A DNA stretch of 64,000 bases, taken from the NCBI RefSeq assembly GCF_007830055.1, contig NZ_VLLE01000002.1, forward strand, positions 1 to 64,000. The letters are read 5' to 3'. Positions within the stretch are counted from its first letter, which is position 1, and each line of letters begins with the position of its first letter. Positions 40,477 through 48,801 of this stretch are shown piece after piece. A program made the position numbers and the translations under genes. Source of the stretch: Lacibacter cauensis (GTDB taxonomy: Bacteria; Bacteroidota; Bacteroidia; Chitinophagales; Chitinophagaceae). Under the pieces are notes generated by a model that was given only the letters and a program-made list of their open reading frames with translations, did not search any database and was not told the DNA's origin.

Positions 40477-41142
40477 ATGAACCAAATGATGAAAGCCGGT
40501 TTTTTGTTTTTGTTTACAGCTGTAGTTGGTGCCGCAAAGGCACAACAAACCTACAGCGAGGGCATGGTTACGTATAACATTGTTGTAAATACCGGCAACA
40601 ACGAGCCCAAAGCGGCCGATCTGTTAGATGGTGCTACGCAAAAAATATGGTTTAAGGGCGTTAATACACGTACTGAGCTTTCCAGCATTCTGGGTAAAAC
40701 AGTAACGCTGCACGATTCGAAGACAGGTGCTGCTGTTGTAATGAATGAATATGGCGAGCAGAAGATATTGATACGTATGACGAAAGATGATTACGATGAT
40801 CGAAATGGCAAATATGCAGGTGTACAATTTGAACTGATGCCCGAAACAAAAAAGATCATGGGCTATAACTGTAAGCTGGCTATTGCTAAGTTGAAAGATG
40901 GTACAACTTTTCGGGTGTACTACACTACAGAACTTGCTTTCCAGAATAAAGATTATGGTGCTCAGTTTAAAAACCTGCCCGGCTTTCCGTTAGAATATGA
41001 ATCGGAGTTGGGAAAAATGAAAGTAACCTGTATTGCAGATAAAGTAACGTTCGATCCTGTTCCTTCTGCGATGTTCGATGTGCCGAAAACAGGCTACCGT
41101 GAAATGACTTACGAAGAAATTAAAAAAGTAAGAAAGAATTAA
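40477..41142 (+). CDS. secreted protein, GLPGLI-like
   Basis: 221-residue exported protein. A signal peptide ends near residue 22 (VGAAKAQQ). The mature part is beta-rich, and FKNLPGFPLEYE (about 166-177) resembles the LPG signature of the Bacteroidota GLPGLI family. MGYNCKLAIAKLKDG before it is also typical of that group and of DUF4412-like proteins. The role is unknown; an outer-membrane-associated or periplasmic location is likely. TATCTTTA at 40447-40454 may be a variant -7 element. It shares its terminator with the convergent small gene. Confidence 0.78.
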   Translation: MNQMMKAGFLFLFTAVVGAAKAQQTYSEGMVTYNIVVNTGNNEPKAADLLDGATQKIWFKGVNTRTELSSILGKTVTLHDSKTGAAVVMNEYGEQKILIRMTKDDYDDRNGKYAGVQFELMPETKKIMGYNCKLAIAKLKDGTTFRVYYTTELAFQNKDYGAQFKNLPGFPLEYESELGKMKVTCIADKVTFDPVPSAMFDVPKTGYREMTYEEIKKVRKN

Positions 41143-41158
41143 AAAGATAGCAGCAAAA

Positions 41159-41186
41159 GAAAGCCCCGATTTTATCGGGGCTTTTC
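41159..41186. terminator. bidirectional terminator
   Basis: Stem aagccccgat/atcggggctt, loop ttt, with A and T runs on the flanks, between two convergent genes. Confidence 0.9.
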
Positions 41187-41188
41187 AT

Positions 41189-41530
41189 TTATTTAATCTC
41201 TTTTTGCGGAGTTTTAAACTTGCTGAACACAGCCTTTTTCTTCACCGGTAACACATACAGGTTATTGCCTTTCTGATAGGTAACAGTGTTACCACTAAAA
41301 ACAAGATTATTGTTAGTGTTTGAAGAGAAGCTGAATCCACTCTTAAAGCGGAAACCGTTTTGTAGTGTTAAAGGACTGCTTTTGAGGTTAAGTGTTGTTT
41401 CGTTTTTCTTTTTACCACCACCGCCAGAAAAGAAAGAGGCAGATGAAGCAGTAAAGAAGATGGCAAAACAGCTTACAAACATCAAACCGTTCCGCAGATA
41501 ATTTTGGCGATATGTTGTTTTGGCTGTCAT
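41189..41530 (-). CDS. small secreted or membrane-anchored protein, unknown
   Basis: 113 residues, not recognised. A hydrophobic segment (about 14-32, NGLMFVSCFAIFFTASSAS) could be a signal or anchor. A Gly4-Lys3 linker and a beta-rich remainder of alternating polar/hydrophobic residues follow (KSGFSFSSNTNNNLVFSGN). Support for a real gene comes from the shared terminator just after its stop and from TAAATTTG on the minus strand (41538-41545), 8 bp before the ATG. Confidence 0.6.
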   Translation of the reverse strand: MTAKTTYRQNYLRNGLMFVSCFAIFFTASSASFFSGGGGKKKNETTLNLKSSPLTLQNGFRFKSGFSFSSNTNNNLVFSGNTVTYQKGNNLYVLPVKKKAVFSKFKTPQKEIK

Positions 41531-41683
41531 TTGATAACAAATTTAACGATGAATAATGGGATTCTGTTATCCGCCTATCATTTTTTTATAATTATATTAA
41601 CGCATGTTGATAACTAAATGTTACATGGCTCACGTAAATTCTCTGAAATACGGGTTAAATTACAGTAACCCACCCGCAACTAC

Positions 41684-43105
41684 ATGAAACAAAACCCCTC
41701 AAGAAACGACAAAGAAGAAATCAGAGAATTACTTCGTTTGTACGAAAACCTCAAGAACGGCCGTTCGCATTCCTTCCTTGAAGAGGAGAGCTTTGAGAAG
41801 TTGATCGACTATTTTGATGATAAAGAGGATTTGCCACAGGCTTTACAGGCAGCGGAATTGGGTATTGAAATTTACCCGTATTCATCTATTCTTCTGGTGA
41901 AAAAGGCCGATTTGTTGCTGGCAACCCGTCAATACAAAGCTGCGTTGGAAATATTGGAACAAGCAGAGTTGCTGGATAGTAACGACATTAACCTGTATAT
42001 CCTTCGTACCGATGCCTACCTGGCTTTAGACCAGCAGGAAAAAGCGGTTGAACTATTGGAAGAAGCTTTGCAGTTGTTTACAGGTGAGGAGCGTTTGGAG
42101 CTACTCTTCGAATTATCGGATGTGTATGACGATTACGAAGAATTTGAAAAGGTATTTGATTGTCTCAAGCTGATATTAGAGGAGGAACCAACCAACGAAG
42201 AGGCCTTGTATAAAATTTGTTTCTGGACCGATTTTACCGGCAGAAATGAAGAGTCAATTAAGCTGCATCTCAACATCATCAACGAAAATCCCTATAGCGA
42301 ACTTGCATGGTTTAATCTTGGAGCAGCCTACCAGGGGTTGAAGCTTTACGAAAAAGCCATTGATGCATACATGTACTGCATTGCCATTGATGAAAAGTTC
42401 GATTATGCGTATCGCAATATCGGCGATGCGTATATCCGTCTGCGCAAGTACAAAGATGCAATTGAAATGTTGGAAAAGGTGCTGGAGTTAAGCAGACCTG
42501 AAGAAGTTATTCATGAAGCGATCGGGTATTGTTACGATCGTATGCAGCAATATGCCCAGGCGAGGTTTCATTACCGCAAGGCTTCGCACATGAACCCCGA
42601 CGACAGTAAATTGTATTACAAAATAGCCTGCACCTACATTAACGAAGCGCAATACGAAAGCGGAATAAAGCAATTGCAGCAGGCATTGCGTATTCATCGT
42701 ACGCAACCTGAATACAATCTGGCAATGGGCATGGCGCTGGTGGAAATCGGCGAGTACAAATCGGCAATTGAACACTACAGCCATGTTATTAAAGCAAGAC
42801 CGAAGAATGTGAAAGGCTGGAGTGCTATACTCGAATGTATGCTAAAGGCCGATATGCTCGACAATGCCGATGAGTATGCAATTGCAGCCTACGAGGCCAC
42901 CGGCGATAAACCTGTATTCCTCTTTTACAGGGTGGCCATCTTTTTTGCATTAGGCAAAACCAAGCAGGCGATAACACAGCTGGAGTATGCCATGAGCAAG
43001 GCGCCAAAGCTGATAAAAAAACTCATCGAGTTGCAGCCCCGCTTATTGCAACATCCGCAGGTGGTAGAGCTGGTTACCCGGTACAAACGGTCGAACTCTT
43101 TGTAA
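41684..43105 (+). CDS. cytoplasmic TPR-repeat protein
   Basis: 473 residues, almost entirely tetratricopeptide repeats (about ten), with no signal peptide. Clear units include AWFNLGAAYQGLKLYEKAID (about 208-227), YRNIGDAYIRLRKYKDAIEM and YYKIACTYINEAQYESGIKQ. TPR solenoids mediate protein-protein contacts; the partner is unknown. A short hairpin gggtta/taaccc lies just upstream (41650-41669). It stands alone before the comA operon. Confidence 0.88.
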   Translation: MKQNPSRNDKEEIRELLRLYENLKNGRSHSFLEEESFEKLIDYFDDKEDLPQALQAAELGIEIYPYSSILLVKKADLLLATRQYKAALEILEQAELLDSNDINLYILRTDAYLALDQQEKAVELLEEALQLFTGEERLELLFELSDVYDDYEEFEKVFDCLKLILEEEPTNEEALYKICFWTDFTGRNEESIKLHLNIINENPYSELAWFNLGAAYQGLKLYEKAIDAYMYCIAIDEKFDYAYRNIGDAYIRLRKYKDAIEMLEKVLELSRPEEVIHEAIGYCYDRMQQYAQARFHYRKASHMNPDDSKLYYKIACTYINEAQYESGIKQLQQALRIHRTQPEYNLAMGMALVEIGEYKSAIEHYSHVIKARPKNVKGWSAILECMLKADMLDNADEYAIAAYEATGDKPVFLFYRVAIFFALGKTKQAITQLEYAMSKAPKLIKKLIELQPRLLQHPQVVELVTRYKRSNSL

Positions 43106-43142
43106 CTCATGCTGTCGTCTGACGAATGTCAGTAAATCACTA

Positions 43143-43173
43143 ATTGCAGGTTGCGGCTGTATCCCTAAATTTG
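43143..43173 (+). promoter_or_regulatory. comA operon promoter
   Basis: ATTG at 43143-43146, 19 bp, then TAAATTTG at 43166-43173, 25 bp before the ATG. Confidence 0.65.
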
Positions 43174-43198
43174 CCACGATTCAACAAAAAGCAATTGG

Positions 43199-43969
43199 AT
43201 GAACTTTAATCTTACGCAAATTCCGGAACGCAACAAGAAGCCCCGTACACATGGTATTACAATGGTGATGGATAAAGGGCTGAGTATAGAGGAAGCTAAA
43301 AATTTTATGAGTATTGCCGAGCCGCATGTAGATGTGGTGAAGCTTGGTTTCGGAACTTCGTTCGTTACCCCTAAGCTCAGAGAGAAGCTGGAAGTATATG
43401 CATCTTACAATATCCCCGTTTATTTTGGTGGTACTTTGTTTGAAGCGTTTCTCATCCGTAATCAATTCGAAGATTATATCAGCGTTTGTAAAGAATACGG
43501 CGTTACATACATGGAAGTGAGTGATGGTTCCATTGAAATACCTCATGCCGAGAAATGCGGTTACATTGAAAAATTAACCAAGCACGGAACGGTGTTGAGT
43601 GAAGTGGGTAGTAAAGATGCTGCACATATCATTCCTCCTTATAAATGGATTGAATTAATGCGTGCCGAACTGGAAGCCGGTTCGAGCTATGTAATTGCCG
43701 AAGCACGTGAAGCAGGAAATGTAGGTATTTACCGGGGCAGTGGAGAGGTGCGTGAAGGTTTGGTGCAGGAAATCTTAACCCAGATTCCTGAAGAAAAAAT
43801 TATCTGGGAAGCTCCGCAAAAAGCCCAACAGCTATACTTCATTGAACTGATCGGTCATAATGTAAACCTGGGCAACATTGCGCCAACAGAAGTTATTCCG
43901 TTAGAAGCAATGCGTATTGGTTTGCGTGGCGACACCTTCCACATGTTCCTCGATAAACAAAAAGCATAA
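43199..43969 (+). CDS. phosphosulfolactate synthase (ComA-like)
   Basis: 256-residue TIM-barrel protein of the ComA family, which adds sulfite to phosphoenolpyruvate to give (R)-phosphosulfolactate. Family blocks are TMVMDKGLS (about 21-29), VVKLGFGTSFV, VYFGGTLFEAF, MEVSDGSIEI, VLSEVGSKD, AEAREAGNVGIYRGSGEVRE, IIWEAPQKAQQ and IGLRGDTFH; these match archaeal ComA along the whole length. Archaea use it for coenzyme M. In Bacteroidota a likelier outlet is sulfolactate or cysteate, for example for sulfonolipids, but that is inference. Its stop overlaps the aroE start (TAATG). Confidence 0.88.
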   Translation: MNFNLTQIPERNKKPRTHGITMVMDKGLSIEEAKNFMSIAEPHVDVVKLGFGTSFVTPKLREKLEVYASYNIPVYFGGTLFEAFLIRNQFEDYISVCKEYGVTYMEVSDGSIEIPHAEKCGYIEKLTKHGTVLSEVGSKDAAHIIPPYKWIELMRAELEAGSSYVIAEAREAGNVGIYRGSGEVREGLVQEILTQIPEEKIIWEAPQKAQQLYFIELIGHNVNLGNIAPTEVIPLEAMRIGLRGDTFHMFLDKQKA

Positions 43970-44700
43970 TGCGGCAATTTGGATTGATCGGGTATCCGTT
44001 GAGCCATTCGTTCTCGAAAAAATATTTTACAGAGAAGTTTGCAGCAGAAAACATCAGCGGCTGCAACTACGAATTGTATGCAATTGAATCAATCGATCTG
44101 CTGCCTTCTTTATTGCAGAATGTACAGGGCCTGGAAGGGCTGAATGTGACCATCCCTTACAAAGAATCCGTATTGCCTTACCTGCACGACCAATCGGCTG
44201 CAGTACAGGAAATAGGAGCCTGTAACTGCATCCGCATCAGTAATGGTAAGCTTACGGGTTTTAATACTGATGTGGTTGGTTTCCGTCAATCGATAGAGCC
44301 TTTATTGAAAACACATCATCGCAATGCATTGGTACTGGGTACCGGTGGCGCTGCCAAGGCTGTGGTTTGGGTATTGAAGCAGCTGGGTATTGCGTACAGC
44401 TATGTTTCCCGCAAAAAAGCCGAGGGCATTTTAAGCTACGAGGAGATAACTGCAGCGGTATTGAAGAATTATCCGCTGGTGATAAATACAACCCCCCTGG
44501 GCATGCAACCGAATGTGCTTGCAAAACCATCATTACCCTACGAATGTGTAACGGAAGATTTTCTCTTTTACGACCTGGTGTACAACCCGGCTAAAACCGC
44601 TTTTCTGGAAGCTGCAGAAAAGCAGGGAGCAACAATTAAAAACGGCGCAGATATGCTGGTAATCCAGGCAGAAGAGAGCTGGAAAATCTGGAACAGTTAA
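43969..44700 (+). CDS. aroE: shikimate dehydrogenase
   Basis: 243-residue AroE, reducing 3-dehydroshikimate to shikimate with NADPH. The substrate-binding motif YPLSHSFSKKYF (about 9-20), catalytic Lys65 in NVTIPYK, Asp in TGFNTDVVGF (about 101) and the nucleotide loop GTGGAAKAV (about 119-127) are present, with NTTPLGMQP later. It is slightly shorter than typical AroE (about 270). The one-base overlap with comA implies translational coupling. Confidence 0.93.
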   Translation: MRQFGLIGYPLSHSFSKKYFTEKFAAENISGCNYELYAIESIDLLPSLLQNVQGLEGLNVTIPYKESVLPYLHDQSAAVQEIGACNCIRISNGKLTGFNTDVVGFRQSIEPLLKTHHRNALVLGTGGAAKAVVWVLKQLGIAYSYVSRKKAEGILSYEEITAAVLKNYPLVINTTPLGMQPNVLAKPSLPYECVTEDFLFYDLVYNPAKTAFLEAAEKQGATIKNGADMLVIQAEESWKIWNS

Positions 44701-44739
44701 CGATTATTGTGGAACTATAGTTATCATTGTAATAGATAC

Positions 44740-45570
44740 ATGATGCGCAGAAAATTTTTTCTTTTCGTTTTGCTTGCAGTTGCATCCGCAACTGTTTTTG
44801 CACAGGCCGATAAGGCAGAGGACTATCTGCAAACGGCCCGCAAGCTTCGTAAAGAAGGAAAATGCGCCGAAGCACTGCCTTTGTTTAAAAAGGTGATTGA
44901 TGCAAAACCTACACTTGCTGCCGCTTACTACGAATTAGGATGGTGCTATAACGAAATGAAGCAGTACGACCAGGCTTTGCCGGTTTTAGAAAACGCACTG
45001 AAGCTCGATCCCACCAACTTTCGCATCATCTACGAATCGGGATTTGCACAATACAAACTGGGAAAAACAGAAGTGGCTTTGCAGCAATTCAACAGGGTAT
45101 TGCAAATGAATGCTTCGTTTACAAAGGCCTATATTGCAAGAGGCGATTTGTACAAGGATGCACAAAAAAACACCAACGCCGCATTAACTGATTTTCTCAA
45201 AGCTTTTTCAATCGACAGTACAGAAAAGAAACTGCACTACCGGATTGGCTGGTGTTATAACGATCTTGGCCGCTTTACCGAAGCGTTGCCTTATTTACAA
45301 AAAGCCATCAGTTTCGAAGAGCAGAATTATCTTTCGCACAGCGAACTCGGGTTTACACTCTTTTCCTTGAACCGGTACGATGAAGCCATTGTGCATTTGC
45401 AACGGGCAAACAGTTTGAAAGCAGGTTTCGAAACCACTGTTTATTACTTAGGGTTGTGTTTCGTTAAGAAGCAAAAGAAGCAGGAAGCAGTTCAAAAATA
45501 CAACGAGCTTGTTCAGCTGAACAGTACGTACGCACCGGAATTGTTGAAGGGAATTAAAGAAATGAATTAA
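44740..45570 (+). CDS. exported TPR-repeat protein
   Basis: 276 residues. The ATG at 44740 gives MMRRKFFLFVLLAVASATVFAQ, a good signal peptide. An in-frame TTG at 44707 would bury that signal behind an extra segment and is disfavoured. About six TPR units follow, for example AAYYELGWCYNEMKQYDQAL and LHYRIGWCYNDLGRFTEALP. A periplasmic scaffold role is likely. It is third in the comA-aroE run (39 bp gap) and ends directly against the stop of the convergent thioesterase gene with no gap. Confidence 0.85.
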   Translation: MMRRKFFLFVLLAVASATVFAQADKAEDYLQTARKLRKEGKCAEALPLFKKVIDAKPTLAAAYYELGWCYNEMKQYDQALPVLENALKLDPTNFRIIYESGFAQYKLGKTEVALQQFNRVLQMNASFTKAYIARGDLYKDAQKNTNAALTDFLKAFSIDSTEKKLHYRIGWCYNDLGRFTEALPYLQKAISFEEQNYLSHSELGFTLFSLNRYDEAIVHLQRANSLKAGFETTVYYLGLCFVKKQKKQEAVQKYNELVQLNSTYAPELLKGIKEMN

Positions 45571-45996
45571 TTATTCGCCCGACAGTTTTGCTTTTACTTC
45601 TGCAGGTACAGCGGCAATCTTTTTTACCTCATAATTGTAACAGATCATTCCTGTTTTTGCAAGTGCAACTACAACGTTTTCTTTGTTGAGTATACGGTAG
45701 AATAAATCGAAACCAACCGAAGAAAAATTAATGGCTGCTATCTGCACAGCTAATACATCGCCATAAAAAATTTCTTTCTTAAACTCAATACCAACATCGC
45801 TCATAATTAAGCCAACGCCGCCACAGTTTAATTCGGCATAACCGTTGTGGGACAGAAACTGCACCCTCGCTTCATGTATAATGGATAACACCGCATCGTT
45901 ACCAACATGGTTGCCATAATTAAGATCGGTAATGCGTACGGGTATCGTTGCAATAAAGGAAAAGGTTTCGGGGAAAGCAATTTTAATGCGGGACAT
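45571..45996 (-). CDS. hotdog-fold acyl-CoA thioesterase
   Basis: 141-residue protein of the 4-hydroxybenzoyl-CoA thioesterase/YbgC group. The family motif appears as RITDLNYGNHVGNDAVLSII (about 22-41), with Asp24 as the likely catalytic residue and HEARVQFL after it. The substrate is probably an acyl-CoA. It is the last gene of a five-gene reverse run (unknown, rdgB, sigma, anti-sigma-like, thioesterase) with 21 bp to the anti-sigma-like gene. It meets the convergent TPR gene stop to stop. Confidence 0.85.
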   Translation of the reverse strand: MSRIKIAFPETFSFIATIPVRITDLNYGNHVGNDAVLSIIHEARVQFLSHNGYAELNCGGVGLIMSDVGIEFKKEIFYGDVLAVQIAAINFSSVGFDLFYRILNKENVVVALAKTGMICYNYEVKKIAAVPAEVKAKLSGE

Positions 45997-46017
45997 AAAA
46001 GCTGTTAGCGTTAGCGT

Positions 46018-47049
46018 TTATTGTTGTTCGGTGCTGTTTACCAATTCACTTAAATCAATATCACCTGCAGATGCGGAGATCGCAGCAGCAAAGGCCATTT
46101 TCTCACGCCATTTTTTGATCTGCTCGGTGCACTCTTTCGATTGTAATGCAGCAGCTGCATCTACCTGTGCGCTGCCGTTGGTAACAGCGCATTTAAGGTT
46201 GTTGATTTTTTTCGACACACGTACCAGTTCGCCGTTTTCATTCAACACCAGGTAATATTGGTTTTCGGAGAAGCCGGTTGCGTTTGCAGCAACATCTGTT
46301 GTTTGATGATGAATGCCTTGGTAAGCAACTACATTTTGTAAGTTATGATCGGGTACATCAACATAAGCAACTGCATCTTTTAACGATGACCGTTGTTTGA
46401 TGCGTTCTTTAATGGCTGCACGGCGTACAATTTCTGTATCTGCAGTTTCTTCATCGGCTGCGGCAACAATATTTGAATCGGTTTTAGAACTGTTTGTTGT
46501 TGCTGATGGTTCATTTTTCACAGAAGCATCGGCTACTACAGCTATGTTTTCCTGTTCTGATGCAGTAGGGTTAAGCATGCGGTAGCCACCAAACGCAAGA
46601 ATGCCTGTTATAGCAGCTGCAACAGCAATCCGTACAAAGCGTGTATTCTTATTGATGGAAATAACTTTAGCCGGTACTGTTTCCTGTAACTGCTGTTCAA
46701 TAGCATTCCAGTTTGATGGGGGAGGCATCTCTTCTGCCAGTTGCAATGTTTCAGCAACCTTTGCATCAAATGCATCTACAGAGAGTTCGGCATCAATTGC
46801 ATTCCATATTGCCGGTGGAACAGTTTCTTCAACAGCAAGGAGTTTTTGCTGCACAGCAAGATCATCCAATGCCGGTTCAATCTGCTGCCATGCATTTGCC
46901 GGTGCTTCGGCTTCCATTGCCAGCAGATGCCTGCGCAATGGCTCGTCTGTTTCCTGTTCATCAAGGGAAACAGCAATCTTCTCCCACACGCTTTGCGGCG
47001 GGGTAACTTCTGCGTTGAGCAGTGTTTGTTGAAGATTGGAATCGTTCAT
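46018..47049 (-). CDS. anti-sigma-factor-like membrane protein with N-terminal Trp repeats
   Basis: 343 residues, encoded 15 bp after an ECF sigma factor gene. The N-terminal 125 residues hold four imperfect repeats of the form (E/A)xxPPxxxWxxI, with Trp at 22, 54, 82 and 114. One membrane helix follows (about 141-156, IAVAAAITGILAFGGY), then a periplasmic part of about 185 residues. A cytoplasmic repeat domain, one helix and a periplasmic domain beside a sigma gene is the layout of anti-sigma factors. No classical ZAS or FecR motif was recognised, so the role is inferred from context. The repeats may be the sigma-binding part. Confidence 0.72.
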   Translation of the reverse strand: MNDSNLQQTLLNAEVTPPQSVWEKIAVSLDEQETDEPLRRHLLAMEAEAPANAWQQIEPALDDLAVQQKLLAVEETVPPAIWNAIDAELSVDAFDAKVAETLQLAEEMPPPSNWNAIEQQLQETVPAKVISINKNTRFVRIAVAAAITGILAFGGYRMLNPTASEQENIAVVADASVKNEPSATTNSSKTDSNIVAAADEETADTEIVRRAAIKERIKQRSSLKDAVAYVDVPDHNLQNVVAYQGIHHQTTDVAANATGFSENQYYLVLNENGELVRVSKKINNLKCAVTNGSAQVDAAAALQSKECTEQIKKWREKMAFAAAISASAGDIDLSELVNSTEQQ

Positions 47050-47064
47050 ATTATTTAAACCAGA

Positions 47065-47598
47065 TCAGCGTTTAATTTTTTCCTGTAAAATCATCCTGGC
47101 CCTTGCCAGTTGCGATTTGCTGGTGCCTTCGCTGATGCCCAGCAGTTCGCCAATTTCTTTATGGCTGTAACCTTCAACCACGTACAGGTTAAAAACAGCC
47201 CGGTAGCCAGGCGAAAGTTCCTTGATGACTTTCATCAGATCTTTTTCATTGATGTTTTCAATGGCGGTTACAGATTTCAGCTCGATACTTTCTTCTTTTT
47301 CCGTCAGCGACAGGTCGTTTTTCTTTTTGCGGATTTGTTCAATGGCTGTGTTTACAAAAATGCGTCGAACCCAACCTTCGAAAGAGCCTTCGCCCCGGAA
47401 CCGTTCCAGGTTTTTGTACACCTTAATAAAACCATCCTGCAAAATGTCCTGTGCATCATCGGCATTGCCCATATAACGCAGGCAAACGGCATACATTTTT
47501 CCTGCGTACTTGTCGTATAGCGCTTTCTGCATACGTCGGTCGCCTTGAATGCATCCCTGTATTAAGTCGGCATCGGTGAACGTTTGGTTGCTTTGCAT
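47065..47598 (-). CDS. ECF RNA polymerase sigma factor
   Basis: 177-residue sigma-70 family ECF factor. Region 2 includes DAQDILQDGFIKVYKNLERF (about 48-67) and FEGWVRRIFVNTAIEQIRKK. Region 4 has the helix-turn-helix YSHKEIGELLGISEGTSKSQ (about 144-163) followed by LARARMIL. The target promoters are unknown. It is followed at 15 bp by the anti-sigma-like gene and preceded at 16 bp by rdgB. Confidence 0.93.
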   Translation of the reverse strand: MQSNQTFTDADLIQGCIQGDRRMQKALYDKYAGKMYAVCLRYMGNADDAQDILQDGFIKVYKNLERFRGEGSFEGWVRRIFVNTAIEQIRKKKNDLSLTEKEESIELKSVTAIENINEKDLMKVIKELSPGYRAVFNLYVVEGYSHKEIGELLGISEGTSKSQLARARMILQEKIKR

Positions 47599-47614
47599 GC
47601 TTAATTCTCTTTGA

Positions 47615-48190
47615 TTATTGCTGAAGGAACTGAATCATTTGGTCCAGCCCTTTTTTCCGGTGGCTGAACTGGTTCTTTTCTTCCATCGTCATTTCGGCAA
47701 AAGACCGGTTACTTCCGTCGGGTAAAAATACAGGGTCGTAGCCAAATCCCCCTGTTCCTGTTCTTTTTTCTAAAATCGTGCCGTTACAAATGCCTTCAAA
47801 CTGGTAAAGTTTTCCGTTACGGATGAGTGAGAAAACAGTACGAAAGCGTGCCCTGCGATTGTGAATGCCTTGGAGATGGGTAAGCAGTTTATCAATATTG
47901 GCTTCAAAATCTCTTCCGTCGCCTGCATAACGGGCCGATTTTACACCCGGCTCTCCATGCAGTGCTTCCACTTCAAGCCCTGTGTCTTCTGCAAAGCAAT
48001 CCTGCTGCAAACGGGTAAACAGGAAATCGGCTTTGTGCCGGGAGTTGGCTTCCAGTGTATCGAAAGGTTCAGGTATCTCTTCGGTAATACCTGCATCCTT
48101 CATAATCGTAATCCGGAAACCGTTGGGGAGAGCGGCTTCAATTTCTTCGGCTTTATGCCTGTTGCCGCTGGCGAAAATAAGTTGTTGCAT
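47615..48190 (-). CDS. rdgB: non-canonical purine NTP pyrophosphatase
   Basis: 191-residue RdgB/HAM1 enzyme, which hydrolyses dITP, XTP and similar nucleotides to keep them out of DNA and RNA. Motifs are IFASGNRHKAEEI (about 5-17), ANSRHKADFL, AEDTGLEVEALHGEPGVKSA (about 67-86) and the GGFGYDPVFLP block. Second gene of the reverse run (6 bp after the unknown gene). Confidence 0.94.
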   Translation of the reverse strand: MQQLIFASGNRHKAEEIEAALPNGFRITIMKDAGITEEIPEPFDTLEANSRHKADFLFTRLQQDCFAEDTGLEVEALHGEPGVKSARYAGDGRDFEANIDKLLTHLQGIHNRRARFRTVFSLIRNGKLYQFEGICNGTILEKRTGTGGFGYDPVFLPDGSNRSFAEMTMEEKNQFSHRKKGLDQMIQFLQQ

Positions 48191-48196
48191 AGTTGC

Positions 48197-48736
48197 TTAA
48201 AGACCCAGCATCTGTTTTAATGCCAGCCAGAGTTTTGATTTTTTTGTTTTGTCTAAGCGGATTGCTTCCAGCGATTCGGTATAGCACAGCTGATAGTTTT
48301 GTTGCTGCAGTACTTTGTAATCGGCGGTTTGAATGGGCAGTGCATCTATCTGCACCGCTGCGGCGATAACGTATTTGGGTTGCAGTTGTTGTACCAATTG
48401 TTCAAAGCCGGAACGGTTGTTGGCAACGTTTACCAGCGCAATGTCTTCCATGTTCATTTTACAGGCTGTGAGCACATCACTTAAAAACTGGAAATCGGCA
48501 TCGGCCAGGTAAGGGTAGTGGTGTTCTTCTACCAGCCACACAAACTGTTTTTTGTTTTTGCCGGTGATGCCTTGTGTAGAAACGGTTGCGGTTTGTACCG
48601 GTGCAGGCGCTGGTTCTGCTTGAACGGACACTGTAGCCGTTGTTTTTGCAGGCAGGTCGTTTTCAAGAACAACGAGTTGTTTGCCGTATAAATCGGCTAA
48701 TTGATCGTCAGTAAGTTGAATCTGTTGAAAAGACAT
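48197..48736 (-). CDS. unknown protein, first gene of the rdgB-sigma operon
   Basis: 179 residues, not recognised. An N-terminal segment (MSFQQIQLTDDQLADLYGKQ) and a Pro/Ala/Val linker (about 30-57) precede a globular alpha/beta part. That part contains FVWLVEEHHYPYLADADFQF, IALVNVANN and YVIAAAVQIDALP, and ends in a Lys-rich helix. There is no signal peptide. It precedes rdgB by 6 bp, so it is co-transcribed with DNA-precursor hygiene and an ECF sigma factor. The N-terminal helix plus linker suggests docking to a partner protein, but no function can be named. Confidence 0.78.
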   Translation of the reverse strand: MSFQQIQLTDDQLADLYGKQLVVLENDLPAKTTATVSVQAEPAPAPVQTATVSTQGITGKNKKQFVWLVEEHHYPYLADADFQFLSDVLTACKMNMEDIALVNVANNRSGFEQLVQQLQPKYVIAAAVQIDALPIQTADYKVLQQQNYQLCYTESLEAIRLDKTKKSKLWLALKQMLGL

Positions 48737-48801
48737 AGTTCGCTTGCAACAAAACCCTTGTTTATTTTTTTCGTTTCTTTGCGCAACAAAAATAACGAGT
48801 T

